Part shown: piece after piece, positions 20,004-29,661 of the stretch
How positions within the stretch are numbered: the stretch's first letter is position 1
How the letters are laid out: every line of letters begins with the position of its first letter
Assembly: GCF_028464145.1 (NCBI RefSeq)
Contig: NZ_JAQPCG010000006.1
Span: 248,001 to 312,000 of the forward strand
Direction: 5' to 3'
DNA: 64,000 nt
Origin: Maribacter sp. PR1
GTDB lineage: Bacteria; Bacteroidota; Bacteroidia; Flavobacteriales; Flavobacteriaceae
Made by a program: the position numbers and the translations under genes
The notes under the pieces: model-generated
Told to the model about the DNA's origin: nothing
Seen by the model: only the letters and a program-made list of their open reading frames with translations
The model's database searches: none

Positions 20004-20011
20004 CAAACCTA
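20004..20011 (-). promoter_or_regulatory. Possible -7 element for pfkA-gapA
   Basis: On the minus strand this reads TAGGTTTG, a match to TAnnTTTG, 121 bases before the chosen pfkA start. A -33 TTG at good spacing is not seen. Confidence 0.3.
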
Positions 20012-20046
20012 TGTTAACCTAACAATTTTTATCTGCTATAAACCAA

Positions 20047-23000
20047 TTAAAATGATTTTGGTTTAGCGTAAAAATTAAGCAGACTATCCTTACCCATTAC
20101 AGAAATAGGTGGTTCTGCTTGAGGAACAACCTTTACCTTTACGGAATCTTGGCTTTGTTCCTTTTTTAGTATTTTCCTGAATAACTCCTTAAAGCTGTTA
20201 AAGTCCACTTCATAGGAAAGGCCTGCACCCTGTGTGGAACCTTGTTGATCGGGCAAAAAAGCTTGAATCTCACTTTGCCTACTAAAAAACTTGGCACTTA
20301 GACTACCCTCCTCATTTAATAGAACTTGAATCTCAAAATCTCCTGCCACTAAAGTTTCACTGGCTCCCCCAACCGGCACCCCTACCTTACCGTTAAATAA
20401 AACTCTATCCGAAATTTGAGTAGATACAGTCACACCGATTCTATCGTCCGTTTCCAAGTCCGTACTTTGGAACCCCTGCTCATAGGATAAACCAAAATTG
20501 AGTTTGTCATTTCCACCTCCTAGGATCGAATTTAAAATACCGGATGCACTTTGCACCAAGTTACCCGTAATGGCTTGTTGATTGATACCACTTTGATCGT
20601 TTACGAAATTCCCTTGGGCCAAAAGAAAAATTGCATTTTTCTCCGCTACGGTTGGATCCTGCAAACGGTACTCCAATTCAGACTGAACAATGGAATTTGT
20701 GCTCGGAAAATCGATTCCAAATTCTATATCTGGATTCTGTAATTGTCCAGTTAACTTTATAACTACATCTGTTGGTATTCTTCGAGTATACCCTTGATTG
20801 TCCAGCAATGGTGCCGGGTTAGCGGTTAATGAATATACAGCTTCCATATCTAACTGTGCTTCCAAAGGTTTTTGGTCCCAATTAATTGTACCACCAGGTT
20901 CAACCATAAAGGTCTTATCTATAATTCCTCCAAATTTGTATCGAAATTGTCCCGTAACTACAACAAAATCACCATACATCTCAAATTTCCCGTTGGTATT
21001 GATTTGAATCAGCAAAATACCTTCCCCAGTACCCTTTAATGCACTACCTGTTTTGGTATCCGTAACGATCTCCACTTCAGCAGCAGGTGTAACATCCAAG
21101 TTAAATTCCAACTCTAGACCTTGGTAATCCTTTAATTGTCGTTGTTCCTCAATAGATTTAATATTATCCTTTTCTAAAAAATTGATGAAAGAGTAGTCAC
21201 CCACGCTAGCAACATCGCTGAGAGGAATTTTCAATGAGGTCCCTCGTGCAGTTTCGCCATCCACAGTAATATTAAGTGCAGTAGTGGGTCCATAGATTCT
21301 ACCTGTTCCATTTAAGTATCCGGTACCATAGTATAAATCACCTTCTTCAAATTCTGTATTTAATATTAAAAATCGGTTATTATTGGTATCAACATTCAAG
21401 TTGAGGACCCAATTGTCAAAATAACTGTGGGTGATAGTACCGTCTAGATTAGCCCTTGTACCATTGGTCACATCCGAAAGTGCTATGTTTTCAAAATTGA
21501 ATGTTTGATTTTCTAAACGAACCCTTGACCTTGGTGCAAATCCATAATCTACATTTAAGTACGGAATGGCAATACCCGCATTATCCAATGTTAACAGGCC
21601 ATTAAAGTTAGGATTGTCCACTGGTCCTGAAATACTTACTCGACCATCCAGATCACCTCGAATATTATCTATAACTCCTTCTCCTAATGGACTAAAAGGC
21701 TCAAGTTTAAATTTGCTGAAATTTGCCACTAAGTTGGCGGTCGGCATTTGTTCCTTATTCTCAATCTTTCCGACCACGCCAAATTTCTCAATTCCATTCT
21801 CACTTAATTGCGAATTCACCTGAAATTCTGTTAAATCCCTATTACCGACAATACTAATTGCCAAATCGCCCATGGGCATATCGTTAATTCCAAATTGATC
21901 GATGTTCAAATTTGAGGAAGGCAAATAAATTCCATCCTTTTGAAGGACATTGAGGTTTCCATTGACCTCTCCCTGTAATTTTAGACTATCTATTACAGGT
22001 GTAATCTTATTCAATGATACTATTTTGAATTGAAGTTGCAAATCCTTGTAGGTAGAATCCGCCAATTGGCCACGAAGTCTAATTTGCTCCTGCTCATCAT
22101 TATTCATCACAATTTCCTGAATGGTAATGCTATCCAATGACCTATTCAAGATTACTTTGTTCATGGAATTACCTTCCTTATTTAATATCCACTTGTTACC
22201 TTTAAAGCTGACATCCGAAGTTTTTAAGCCAATGACAGACTTATTTTCCTTGTTGAAGGTATGATAAAAATTAAGGTTATAACTATCGTTATACTCACTT
22301 CCTCCCTTGAATTCCGACCTAAAGAACAAGGTGTCCTTTAAAGTGGTATTGATTAAACTAAAATCCTTTACATTGTAGTATGGAGTGTTTAAATCACCTA
22401 CTGAAACATAGGTATTGAAGAGTGGGTTCTTATTATCAATTTTAATCTCTATATTGTCTGCTTCATTTCCAAAAGCAACAATACTGGGAGATTCAAAATT
22501 AAGTTTGAAATCTCCTTCGTCCGAAATAATTTTACCCTTTATGAATGTATTTGGATCAAACTGAACCTCGGGAAAGAAAACATCGACAATTTTATTATAA
22601 ATTTTAAAATTGAAACTTAGATTTTGTCCCCTAGAAATTTCAAATGGTCTATAATTGGTATAGATGCTACCTATGGAGTTTTGGACCAATTTCCCTAATT
22701 CCTTAACCCTAAAATTACCTTTCATGTAACCCGTAATAATATCGGGTGAATTAATATCGATGACCCTTACAGAATCACTTTCAAAAGTGGAGGTAATGGT
22801 AAAATCCTCAAAATAATACGTATCGTTTTTATTTTGAAAATTGGTCTTGGTAAAGTTTACATCACCGACGATATTGTCCAAGGTATTCCCCTGAATATTC
22901 ATGCTTACATCGCCCTTAAAAATAGAGATACTATCACTAATAAAGTTTAGTTTTTTTAAGTCGGCATAATCCACAGAAGCCTTAAAATTAAAGTTATTGC

Positions 23001-24480
23001 TTTCCTCTCCGAAATCCGCTAGTCCCTTAAAATTGAATTTTAGATTCTCATCATTACTGGTCAATGATCCATCGAACAATTGTTCCTTTAAAATTCCGGA
23101 TACTTTAATATCGCGGTAATTATAGTTGTTGAACTCAATGGAATAAATTTGTCCTATTACTTCAGTATTCAATTTATCCGTCACAAAACCCCTACCTTCA
23201 ACATTAAAATCCAAATTGGCCTTTCCTAGGCTTTTGCTGTTCACAAAGTCCCCCAAATCGAAATCGATCAAAGAGATAAAACCTGAATAGGTGGCATTAT
23301 CTATATTATTAAAATTAGTAAGTACAATATCGGAATAACTACTACCTACCGCCGTGTTTAAATTAACTTTAGCGTCAACGGAAGAATCTGTAATCAACGC
23401 ATCACCACGAATAGTGAACTGACCCAATTTACTAAAGGTAGAGGGGAGCGAATTTCCAATTAAATTTGGCAATAAGGCATTTAATTGATAGTAACTACTG
23501 GTAACATTTTTCATACTGGCATCCAGTATGAAGGATTTTTGTTTGTTGAAAAGATGCTTAAAATTAAAGTCTCCCCGAATACCTGTATTATCGGATATTA
23601 GAAATAAATTTTCAATATTCAAATCATTTAAAACTCCGTTTACACTAGTAGTCAAGGTAGCCAACTTACCTTTTCCAAACTCATTGTAAATCATATTGAT
23701 TTCATCAAAGGAAACCGTGGATTCCTCGAAATTGGCCACTACATTTACTTTGTTAAGAAAGTCTTGAAAATCCTCTCGATTATAATTGAAAACAACATTA
23801 CCATCCAACTGGGACAAAGGTGTCTTAATTTGTAGGGAATCAAAACGCATTTGCTGTTTGGTGTATTTAAAATCTGTATTCAATTTTTCAACTAAAATAC
23901 CCCTATGACTAAAAAATGACATTTCATTAATATCGGCCGTAACTTCCGGACCCAATATCTGAAAATCATCGGCTTGTATGTTCAAATCCTTAAAATTAAG
24001 GGCCTCTTCATTCTGCAGATTCTCATCAATATATTGAAATCTACTATTGTTAATGTCTACGAAAGAAGAGGAAAAATAAAAAGGAGGTGTTCCTGGCGCT
24101 CTAGGCTTGCCATCATCTAACTTGTCAACAAACACGTTGATATTGGTGGTTTGTTCCCCGTAATAGGTTTTCAGTTTAAAATGAAGGTCATCAATTTCAA
24201 TATCTCCGAATTCTAGCCTGCCCCGGGCCAAATTTCCAATACTTACAATTGAGGTCTTTAATTCATTGATGTAAAAAAGTGTATCCTGCTTGTAATCCTC
24301 AATATAAACGCCCTTAAGAGAAGTGTCCCAAGAAATTAGGGAAACCCTTAGCCTTTCCACATTGATATTGGTACCAAACTCTTCATTGATTGAATCTGTA
24401 GCGTATTTCGCCAAAGTAGTTTGGACTATGGGCAGGGAAAGTACAATAGTCCCCAAAACACAGGTCAACAAAAGAACCAA
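20047..24480 (-). CDS. tamB: TamB-like translocation and assembly module protein (DUF490)
   Basis: The 1477-residue protein has an N-terminal membrane anchor, a very long region of short beta-strands (beta-groove of the AsmA/TamB/bridge-like type), and a C-terminal DUF490 domain (about 1100-1420, with QINTNGKFEMYGDFVVVTGQ and the RIPTDVVIKLTGQLQNPDIEF region). TamB-like proteins bridge the inner and outer membranes and move phospholipid outward. The listed start is a TTG, the first possible start in the frame. The frame is open for 21 more codons upstream and those read as a lysine/arginine-rich stretch (KKLRKILVRTL) that would suit a membrane anchor, but contain no ATG, GTG or TTG. The true start is therefore uncertain. 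Confidence 0.85.
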   Translation of the reverse strand: MVLLLTCVLGTIVLSLPIVQTTLAKYATDSINEEFGTNINVERLRVSLISWDTSLKGVYIEDYKQDTLFYINELKTSIVSIGNLARGRLEFGDIEIDDLHFKLKTYYGEQTTNINVFVDKLDDGKPRAPGTPPFYFSSSFVDINNSRFQYIDENLQNEEALNFKDLNIQADDFQILGPEVTADINEMSFFSHRGILVEKLNTDFKYTKQQMRFDSLQIKTPLSQLDGNVVFNYNREDFQDFLNKVNVVANFEESTVSFDEINMIYNEFGKGKLATLTTSVNGVLNDLNIENLFLISDNTGIRGDFNFKHLFNKQKSFILDASMKNVTSSYYQLNALLPNLIGNSLPSTFSKLGQFTIRGDALITDSSVDAKVNLNTAVGSSYSDIVLTNFNNIDNATYSGFISLIDFDLGDFVNSKSLGKANLDFNVEGRGFVTDKLNTEVIGQIYSIEFNNYNYRDIKVSGILKEQLFDGSLTSNDENLKFNFKGLADFGEESNNFNFKASVDYADLKKLNFISDSISIFKGDVSMNIQGNTLDNIVGDVNFTKTNFQNKNDTYYFEDFTITSTFESDSVRVIDINSPDIITGYMKGNFRVKELGKLVQNSIGSIYTNYRPFEISRGQNLSFNFKIYNKIVDVFFPEVQFDPNTFIKGKIISDEGDFKLNFESPSIVAFGNEADNIEIKIDNKNPLFNTYVSVGDLNTPYYNVKDFSLINTTLKDTLFFRSEFKGGSEYNDSYNLNFYHTFNKENKSVIGLKTSDVSFKGNKWILNKEGNSMNKVILNRSLDSITIQEIVMNNDEQEQIRLRGQLADSTYKDLQLQFKIVSLNKITPVIDSLKLQGEVNGNLNVLQKDGIYLPSSNLNIDQFGINDMPMGDLAISIVGNRDLTEFQVNSQLSENGIEKFGVVGKIENKEQMPTANLVANFSKFKLEPFSPLGEGVIDNIRGDLDGRVSISGPVDNPNFNGLLTLDNAGIAIPYLNVDYGFAPRSRVRLENQTFNFENIALSDVTNGTRANLDGTITHSYFDNWVLNLNVDTNNNRFLILNTEFEEGDLYYGTGYLNGTGRIYGPTTALNITVDGETARGTSLKIPLSDVASVGDYSFINFLEKDNIKSIEEQRQLKDYQGLELEFNLDVTPAAEVEIVTDTKTGSALKGTGEGILLIQINTNGKFEMYGDFVVVTGQFRYKFGGIIDKTFMVEPGGTINWDQKPLEAQLDMEAVYSLTANPAPLLDNQGYTRRIPTDVVIKLTGQLQNPDIEFGIDFPSTNSIVQSELEYRLQDPTVAEKNAIFLLAQGNFVNDQSGINQQAITGNLVQSASGILNSILGGGNDKLNFGLSYEQGFQSTDLETDDRIGVTVSTQISDRVLFNGKVGVPVGGASETLVAGDFEIQVLLNEEGSLSAKFFSRQSEIQAFLPDQQGSTQGAGLSYEVDFNSFKELFRKILKKEQSQDSVKVKVVPQAEPPISVMGKDSLLNFYAKPKSF

Positions 24481-24510
24481 AAGTGTTCTAACCAGTATTT
24501 TTCTAAGTTT

Positions 24511-24539
24511 TTTGATAGGGCTATTATGTTTTACCTTTG
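24511..24539 (+). promoter_or_regulatory. Promoter of tsaD
   Basis: TTTG at 24511-24514, then 17 bases, then TACCTTTG at 24532-24539 matches the flavobacterial promoter (TTG, 17-23 bases, TAnnTTTG). Transcription would start near 24546, downstream of the ATG at 24526, which decides for the TTG start of tsaD at 24565. Confidence 0.6.
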
Positions 24540-24564
24540 TATTTCAATTTTTATTCCAAACACG

Positions 24565-25593
24565 TTGGAAAAAGAAACTATTTATATTCTAGCCATTGAA
24601 TCTTCCTGTGATGATACTTCCGTAGCAGTCTTACAAAACGATACTATGCTAAGTAACGTGGTCGCTTCCCAAAAAATTCACGAAGAATATGGTGGGGTTG
24701 TACCAGAGCTCGCTTCCCGTGCGCACCAACAAAATATAGTCCCCGTTACAACCCAAGCTTTAGCTAGGGCAAATATCGATAAAAAACAATTATCCGCCAT
24801 AGCTTTTACAAGAGGACCGGGACTTATGGGATCTCTTTTGGTAGGAACATCGTTTGCAAAATCGCTTGCACTGGCTTTAGATATACCTTTGATAGAGGTA
24901 AATCATATGCAGGCCCACATCTTAGCCCATTTCATTAAGACTGAAAATATGGCTCCACCGGCATTCCCGTTTATAGCTTTGACCATAAGTGGAGGCCATA
25001 CCCAAATTGTAAAGGTTAACGATTATTTTGAAATGGAAATATTGGGGCAAACCTTGGACGATGCCGTAGGTGAAGCTTTTGACAAGAGTGCGAAAATTTT
25101 AGGTCTCCCCTACCCTGGTGGCCCTTTAATTGACAAGTATGCCGCGAAAGGTAATCCTAACGCTTTTGAATTTCCAAAACCAAAGGTAAAAGACCTGAAT
25201 TTTAGTTTTAGCGGATTAAAAACGAGCATCCTCTACTTTATCCAAAAACAAACTGCTCAAAACCCCAATTTCATCCAAGAGAATCTTGAGGATATTTGTG
25301 CCTCCATTCAATACACCATAATTAATATATTGATGAGCAAACTTAAAAAAGCGGTTAAAAGTACCGGAATTAATCGAATAGCAATAGGGGGTGGAGTTTC
25401 CGCAAATTCGGGGATAAGAAGTGCCTTGAAAGACGCTGAAAACGAATTGGGCTGGACAACCTATATCCCAAATTTTGAGTTTTGCACGGATAACGCCGGT
25501 ATGATCGGAATTGTAGGATATTATAAATTTAAATCCAATCAGTTTACAGGACAGGAAATTTCTGCGAAAGCCAGGTATAATCTAACTTCATAA
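24565..25593 (+). CDS. tsaD: tRNA N6-adenosine threonylcarbamoyltransferase
   Basis: From the TTG at 24565 the protein is 342 residues, the normal TsaD length, and begins a few residues before ILAIESSCDDTSVAVL. Longer reading from 24421 or from the ATG at 24526 would add sequence without family match and start before the predicted transcript. Metal-binding VNHMQAHILAH and SGGHTQIV are intact, as is GGGVSANSGIR. TsaD, with TsaB and TsaE, transfers the threonylcarbamoyl group to A37 of tRNAs that read ANN codons. rsmE follows after 6 bases. It diverges from tamB with overlapping control regions. Confidence 0.94.
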   Translation: MEKETIYILAIESSCDDTSVAVLQNDTMLSNVVASQKIHEEYGGVVPELASRAHQQNIVPVTTQALARANIDKKQLSAIAFTRGPGLMGSLLVGTSFAKSLALALDIPLIEVNHMQAHILAHFIKTENMAPPAFPFIALTISGGHTQIVKVNDYFEMEILGQTLDDAVGEAFDKSAKILGLPYPGGPLIDKYAAKGNPNAFEFPKPKVKDLNFSFSGLKTSILYFIQKQTAQNPNFIQENLEDICASIQYTIINILMSKLKKAVKSTGINRIAIGGGVSANSGIRSALKDAENELGWTTYIPNFEFCTDNAGMIGIVGYYKFKSNQFTGQEISAKARYNLTS

Positions 25594-25599
25594 AAGAAC

Positions 25600-26307
25600 A
25601 TGCAATTATTCTATAATCCCGATCTTGACGAAACCAGTTCGCAATTCTTTTTTGATGCCTCGGAAAGCAAGCATATGATTCGGGTCCTTCGAAAAAAAGT
25701 GAACGATGAAGTTTTAATTACCAATGGAAAAGGGTTGATGCTTAGTGCTAAAATCACGGATAACAATCCTAAAAAATGTGCTGTAGAAATTACCGGAGTA
25801 AAAAAGGTACATCCTAGAAGTTACTGGTTGCACATGGTAGTTGCCCCAACAAAAATGAACGATCGATTTGAGTGGTTTCTGGAAAAGGCTACCGAGATTG
25901 GAGTCAACGAGATAACACCTGTCCTTTGCGAACATTCCGAAAGAAAGAAAATTAAATTAGACCGATACAAAAAGGTAGTGCAATCTGCGATGAAGCAATC
26001 TTTTCAGGCCTATCTCCCTAAATTAAATGATTTAACAACAATGGAAGAGTTCATTAAAAACCCGCGAGAAGGAGCCTTGTTTATTGCCCACTTGGATGAG
26101 TCGGAACGATATGAACTGAAAAGAAGGGTTATTCCGGATAAGCCCATTACCATACTTATTGGGCCAGAGGGAGACTTTTCGGCCAATGAAATCAAAAAAG
26201 CAAAAAAGAACGGGTATCTCCCAGTATCTATGGGCCGTAATCGATTAAGAACCGAAACGGCAGCCATAGTGGCTTGCACGACAGTTGCTATCATCAACAA
26301 TGGTTAA
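25600..26307 (+). CDS. rsmE: 16S rRNA (uracil1498-N3)-methyltransferase
   Basis: The 235-residue SPOUT-class enzyme shows HMIRVLRKKVNDEV near the N-terminus, the RsmE motif VAPTKMNDRFEWFLEKATEIGV, and the SAM-binding knot with ILIGPEGDFSANEI and MGRNRLRTETAAI. It methylates U1498 of 16S rRNA. Tight spacing (6 bases) after tsaD suggests one transcript for two RNA-modification genes. Confidence 0.94.
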   Translation: MQLFYNPDLDETSSQFFFDASESKHMIRVLRKKVNDEVLITNGKGLMLSAKITDNNPKKCAVEITGVKKVHPRSYWLHMVVAPTKMNDRFEWFLEKATEIGVNEITPVLCEHSERKKIKLDRYKKVVQSAMKQSFQAYLPKLNDLTTMEEFIKNPREGALFIAHLDESERYELKRRVIPDKPITILIGPEGDFSANEIKKAKKNGYLPVSMGRNRLRTETAAIVACTTVAIINNG

Positions 26308-26345
26308 AATTATAAGAGCCCAAACTTTCGTTGTTTCTAATTGTT

Positions 26346-26353
26346 TATTTTTG
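26346..26353 (+). promoter_or_regulatory. Possible -7 element for the DUF4159 gene
   Basis: TATTTTTG fits TAnnTTTG and would start transcription near 26360, 12 bases before the ATG at 26372. A TTG lies upstream at 26331 but the 12-base spacing is shorter than usual. Confidence 0.35.
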
Positions 26354-26371
26354 ATAGGCAATTTTAACTAA

Positions 26372-27019
26372 ATGAATCACTTTCCCTATATCTTACTTCT
26401 AATTTTAAGTTTCGGTTTCAATACCTATTCGCAAGAAATTGCAATTTTGAAGTACCAAGGAGGTGGAGATTGGTACGCTAATCCAACGGCGTTACCCAAC
26501 CTTATAAGTTTTTGCAATACCCATATTGGTACAAGTTTGAACACCAAGCCCGAAACCGTGGAAGCCGGAAGCAATGCTATTTTCCAGTACCCTTTTCTAC
26601 ACATGACGGGACATGGAAACGTAGTTTTTTCCTCCGAAGAGAAAGATAATCTAAGAAACTATTTATTATCGGGTGGGTTTTTACATATTGACGATAATTA
26701 CGGCATGAAAGAATATGTGATGACCCAAATTAAGGAATTGTTCCCGAATAGCCCCTTGGAAGAAATTGGTGTGGACCATCCCATATTTGGCCAAGAATAT
26801 CAATTTCCTCAGGGTTTACCAAAAATTCATGAGCATGACGGTAAAAGACCAGAAGCGTTGGGTGTTTTTGTAAACAATAGACTAGTTTTACTACTCACTC
26901 TAGAATCGGACCTCGGAGATGGATGGGAGGACCCTGCGGTGCATAATGACCCAGAAGAAATCAGGATTAAGGCTTTACAGATGGGAGCAAATATTATTTC
27001 TTATGTCTTTAAAAACTGA
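26372..27019 (+). CDS. DUF4159 domain exported protein
   Basis: The 215-residue protein has a signal peptide (about 1-20, ending NTYSQ) and then one DUF4159 domain, beginning AILKYQGGGDWYANPTALPN and including HMTGHGNVVFSSEE, the glycine-rich GGFLHIDDNYG and a C-terminal SDLGDGWEDPAVHNDP. The fold of DUF4159 resembles ThuA/GATase-like proteins; function is unknown. Its last base is 2 bases before the next start, so it is co-transcribed with the AI-2E-type permease. Confidence 0.85.
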   Translation: MNHFPYILLLILSFGFNTYSQEIAILKYQGGGDWYANPTALPNLISFCNTHIGTSLNTKPETVEAGSNAIFQYPFLHMTGHGNVVFSSEEKDNLRNYLLSGGFLHIDDNYGMKEYVMTQIKELFPNSPLEEIGVDHPIFGQEYQFPQGLPKIHEHDGKRPEALGVFVNNRLVLLLTLESDLGDGWEDPAVHNDPEEIRIKALQMGANIISYVFKN

Positions 27020-27021
27020 CA

Positions 27022-28122
27022 ATGACTTCTAAAACAATTGCAAACGGTATTTTAAGAGCTGTGGGAATACTTGCCGCTATAGTTCTACTTCTTTATTTCT
27101 TTTACATTATTCGTTCTGTCCTCGCCTATTTGGCCGTGGCGGTTGTAACCGCATTAATCGGTAGGCCGATAGTGCTTTTTTTAAGGAGAAAATTAAATTT
27201 TCCTAATTTGTTGGCAGTCATTTTAACCATGCTTCTTTTAGTTGGAGTATTGGCAGGTGTCTTAGCCCTTTTTATTCCTTTAATTACAGAACAAAGTAAA
27301 AACCTATCATTACTGAATATAGATGAACTACAAAACAGTATTAATACACTTTATCACAAAACCACCCACTATTTTGGGTTGTCTTCACATCTAGTTGAAG
27401 ATGTTATCCAGGATACGGAAATAGAAAAAGACATTCTGAGGGATTTGGACATAGGTTTTATTCCAAATTTTTTGAATTCTTTATTGGATATTCTAAGTTC
27501 GGCAAGTATCGGTCTTTTTTCCGTACTGTTTATTTCGTTTTTCTTTTTAAAGGATAGTAAGCTTTTTCAAAACGGTTTGCTCATATTCGTTCCTCAAACA
27601 AAGGAAAAAGGGACCATTAACTCAATAGAGAAAATCAATAATTTACTTTCGAGATATTTTGTTGGCCTCTTACTTCAAATTTTTATTCTATTTATAATTT
27701 ATACAATAGTCCTTTTAATTGTAGGTATAGAAAATGCTATAGTTATAGCCTTTCTATGTGCGTTATTCAATATTATACCTTATATAGGACCATTGATTGG
27801 TGGAGGACTCATGATTATTTTAACCATGACCAGTAACTTGGGAGCAGATTTTAGTGAAGTTATTTTACCCAAGGCTGGTTATGTTCTTATTGGTTTGGCC
27901 ATAGGACAGTTGGTGGATAATTTTTTCTCTCAACCCTTTATCTTTTCCAATAGTGTCAAATCACATCCTTTGGAAATCTTTTTGGTCATTATAATCGCAG
28001 GGTTATTGTTTGGCGTTGTGGGTATGATTGTCGCCGTACCGGGATACACCGCAATCAAAGTAATACTGAAGGAATTTTTGGCCGAAAACAAAATTGTAAA
28101 ATCCCTGACGGAAAATCTTTGA
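27022..28122 (+). CDS. AI-2E family transporter (PerM/YdiK type)
   Basis: The 366-residue integral membrane protein has the family layout: two to three N-terminal helices, a polar central part (about 90-150), and about five more helices with the conserved NIIPYIGPLIGG and PLEIFLVIIIAGLLFG. Members include the AI-2 exporter TqsA and sodium/proton antiporters, so the substrate here is open. It starts 2 bases after the DUF4159 stop. Confidence 0.88.
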   Translation: MTSKTIANGILRAVGILAAIVLLLYFFYIIRSVLAYLAVAVVTALIGRPIVLFLRRKLNFPNLLAVILTMLLLVGVLAGVLALFIPLITEQSKNLSLLNIDELQNSINTLYHKTTHYFGLSSHLVEDVIQDTEIEKDILRDLDIGFIPNFLNSLLDILSSASIGLFSVLFISFFFLKDSKLFQNGLLIFVPQTKEKGTINSIEKINNLLSRYFVGLLLQIFILFIIYTIVLLIVGIENAIVIAFLCALFNIIPYIGPLIGGGLMIILTMTSNLGADFSEVILPKAGYVLIGLAIGQLVDNFFSQPFIFSNSVKSHPLEIFLVIIIAGLLFGVVGMIVAVPGYTAIKVILKEFLAENKIVKSLTENL

Positions 28123-28128
28123 TACTTT

Positions 28129-29307
28129 TTGAATAAAAATCTATTAAATACTGAGGTTCAAGATTATATTACCAATAATCTTAAAACCGATATCCATTCC
28201 ATCCTTTTAGGTAAAAATGATTTCCCCAATGTTAGTTCAAGAGAGTTGGTAGAACAGCTAGAATCAAAAGGAAGAGCACAAAAAAAATTACCCACTTGGT
28301 TTTCTACGCCTAACATATATTATCCCAATAAGCTTAATATATCGCAAACATCTTCAGAGGTGACTGCAAGATATAAAGCAGAGCTTATGCAAGGGAACAC
28401 TATTCTAGATGTAACCGGAGGTTTTGGGGTTGATACCTTCTATTTTTCCAAAAGGTTCCAAAAGGTTTTCCATATTGAGAAAGAGCAGCAACTCTCAAAA
28501 ATAGCAGAGCATAACTTTAAGCAACTTGGCGTTACGAATATTGAGTCCATCAATGCTAATGGAATAGAGTTCCTAAAGTCCACTGAGGAAAGTATCGATT
28601 GGATTTATCTAGATCCATCTAGAAGGGACAATCGGAATAAAAAAGTATACTTTCTTCAGGACTGTGAACCGGATGTAACTTTACATTTGGGTTTTTTGTT
28701 TTCAAAATCGGAAAATATTCTAATAAAAACTGGACCCCTACTTGATTTGTCTATGGGGATGAGCCAATTGGAACATGTTAGAGAAATACACATTGTAAGT
28801 GTAGAGAACGAGGTCAAGGAAATTCTCTGGATTCTAAAAAAACAGTATGTGGGAAATATCAAAGTCAAGACCATTGATATTTCCAAGGACCGGAAGAATA
28901 CTTTTCAATTTGATGTGAAGGAATTAAACGAGTCCAAGGTTGAATATTCAGAACCCATGAAGTATTTATATGAACCGAATTCGGCGATTATGAAATCGGG
29001 GGCGTTCAACTTAATTGGAAAAAAATATGGACTAAAAAAATTAGAGGAACATGCCCACCTTTACACCTCGGAAATCCTCATTCCTTTTCCGGGTAGAAAA
29101 TTTATCATTGAAAAAGTATTTCCGTACCATAAAAAAATAATAAAGCAATTAGGTCTGGATCAGGCAAATATCACTACTAGGAATTTCCCAGAATCTGTGG
29201 CTCAGATTCGTAAAAAAACAAAACTGAGGGATGGAGGTAAAACCTACCTATTCTTTACAAAAGATCTTAACGGCAAACTCATCGTAATTATTGGCGTAAA
29301 ATCCTAA
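28129..29307 (+). CDS. Class I SAM-dependent methyltransferase, THUMP-like
   Basis: The 392-residue protein starts with TTG at 28129 (no ATG occurs before residue 86). It has a SAM-binding motif I, ILDVTGGFGVDTFYFSK, near residue 90, acidic motif II around FHIEKEQQ, and IYLDPSRRDNRNKKVYF in the catalytic position. The C-terminal part (about 305-390) is a THUMP-like domain with IPFPGRKFIIEK and ARNFPESVAQIRKK-like sequence. This suggests an RNA methyltransferase; the target is unknown. It follows the permease by 6 bases. Confidence 0.85.
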   Translation: MNKNLLNTEVQDYITNNLKTDIHSILLGKNDFPNVSSRELVEQLESKGRAQKKLPTWFSTPNIYYPNKLNISQTSSEVTARYKAELMQGNTILDVTGGFGVDTFYFSKRFQKVFHIEKEQQLSKIAEHNFKQLGVTNIESINANGIEFLKSTEESIDWIYLDPSRRDNRNKKVYFLQDCEPDVTLHLGFLFSKSENILIKTGPLLDLSMGMSQLEHVREIHIVSVENEVKEILWILKKQYVGNIKVKTIDISKDRKNTFQFDVKELNESKVEYSEPMKYLYEPNSAIMKSGAFNLIGKKYGLKKLEEHAHLYTSEILIPFPGRKFIIEKVFPYHKKIIKQLGLDQANITTRNFPESVAQIRKKTKLRDGGKTYLFFTKDLNGKLIVIIGVKS

Positions 29308-29432
29308 AAAAGGAACAGAAAAAGATTACAAATAGATTATTGACCATCGGTTGCAATAGCAAACTATAACGTTTGAAATATGCGAAAAGATTCGATTATT
29401 GACACATCAAGAGACAATAATGTTAAATTTAA

Positions 29433-29455
29433 AAAATTATCAATTTGATAATTTT
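29433..29455. repeat. Perfect palindrome, possible operator
   Basis: Arms AAAATTATCAA and TTGATAATTTT flank one central T. It is 240 bases before the susC start and could bind a dimeric regulator. Confidence 0.5.
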
Positions 29456-29599
29456 CAACACCTCTAATTTCCTATAAACACAATAAAAACAGTCAATTAT
29501 AGGATTTACCCAATATTTTAAGTGAATTTTTAACACTAAAAATTAAAAAATATTGAATAATCCATTATTTGTATGTCATAATATTTTGTTATCATTACG

Positions 29600-29661
29600 C
29601 CGAATTTGGTTTTTTTTAACACTTTCTCATACTCAGGGGGAGCCCTTTAAAACCAATTCGG
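29600..29661 (+). promoter_or_regulatory. Structured leader of susC
   Basis: CCGAATTTGGTTTT at 29600-29613 can pair with AAAACCAATTCGG at 29649-29661, with one bulged T. The loop contains AGGG and CCCT, which can form a small inner stem. It ends 33 bases before the ATG. Confidence 0.4.

Noticed and set aside
24421..24564. Longer N-terminus for TsaD from 24421 or 24526
   Set aside because: The added residues match no TsaD sequence, and the predicted promoter places the transcript start near 24546.
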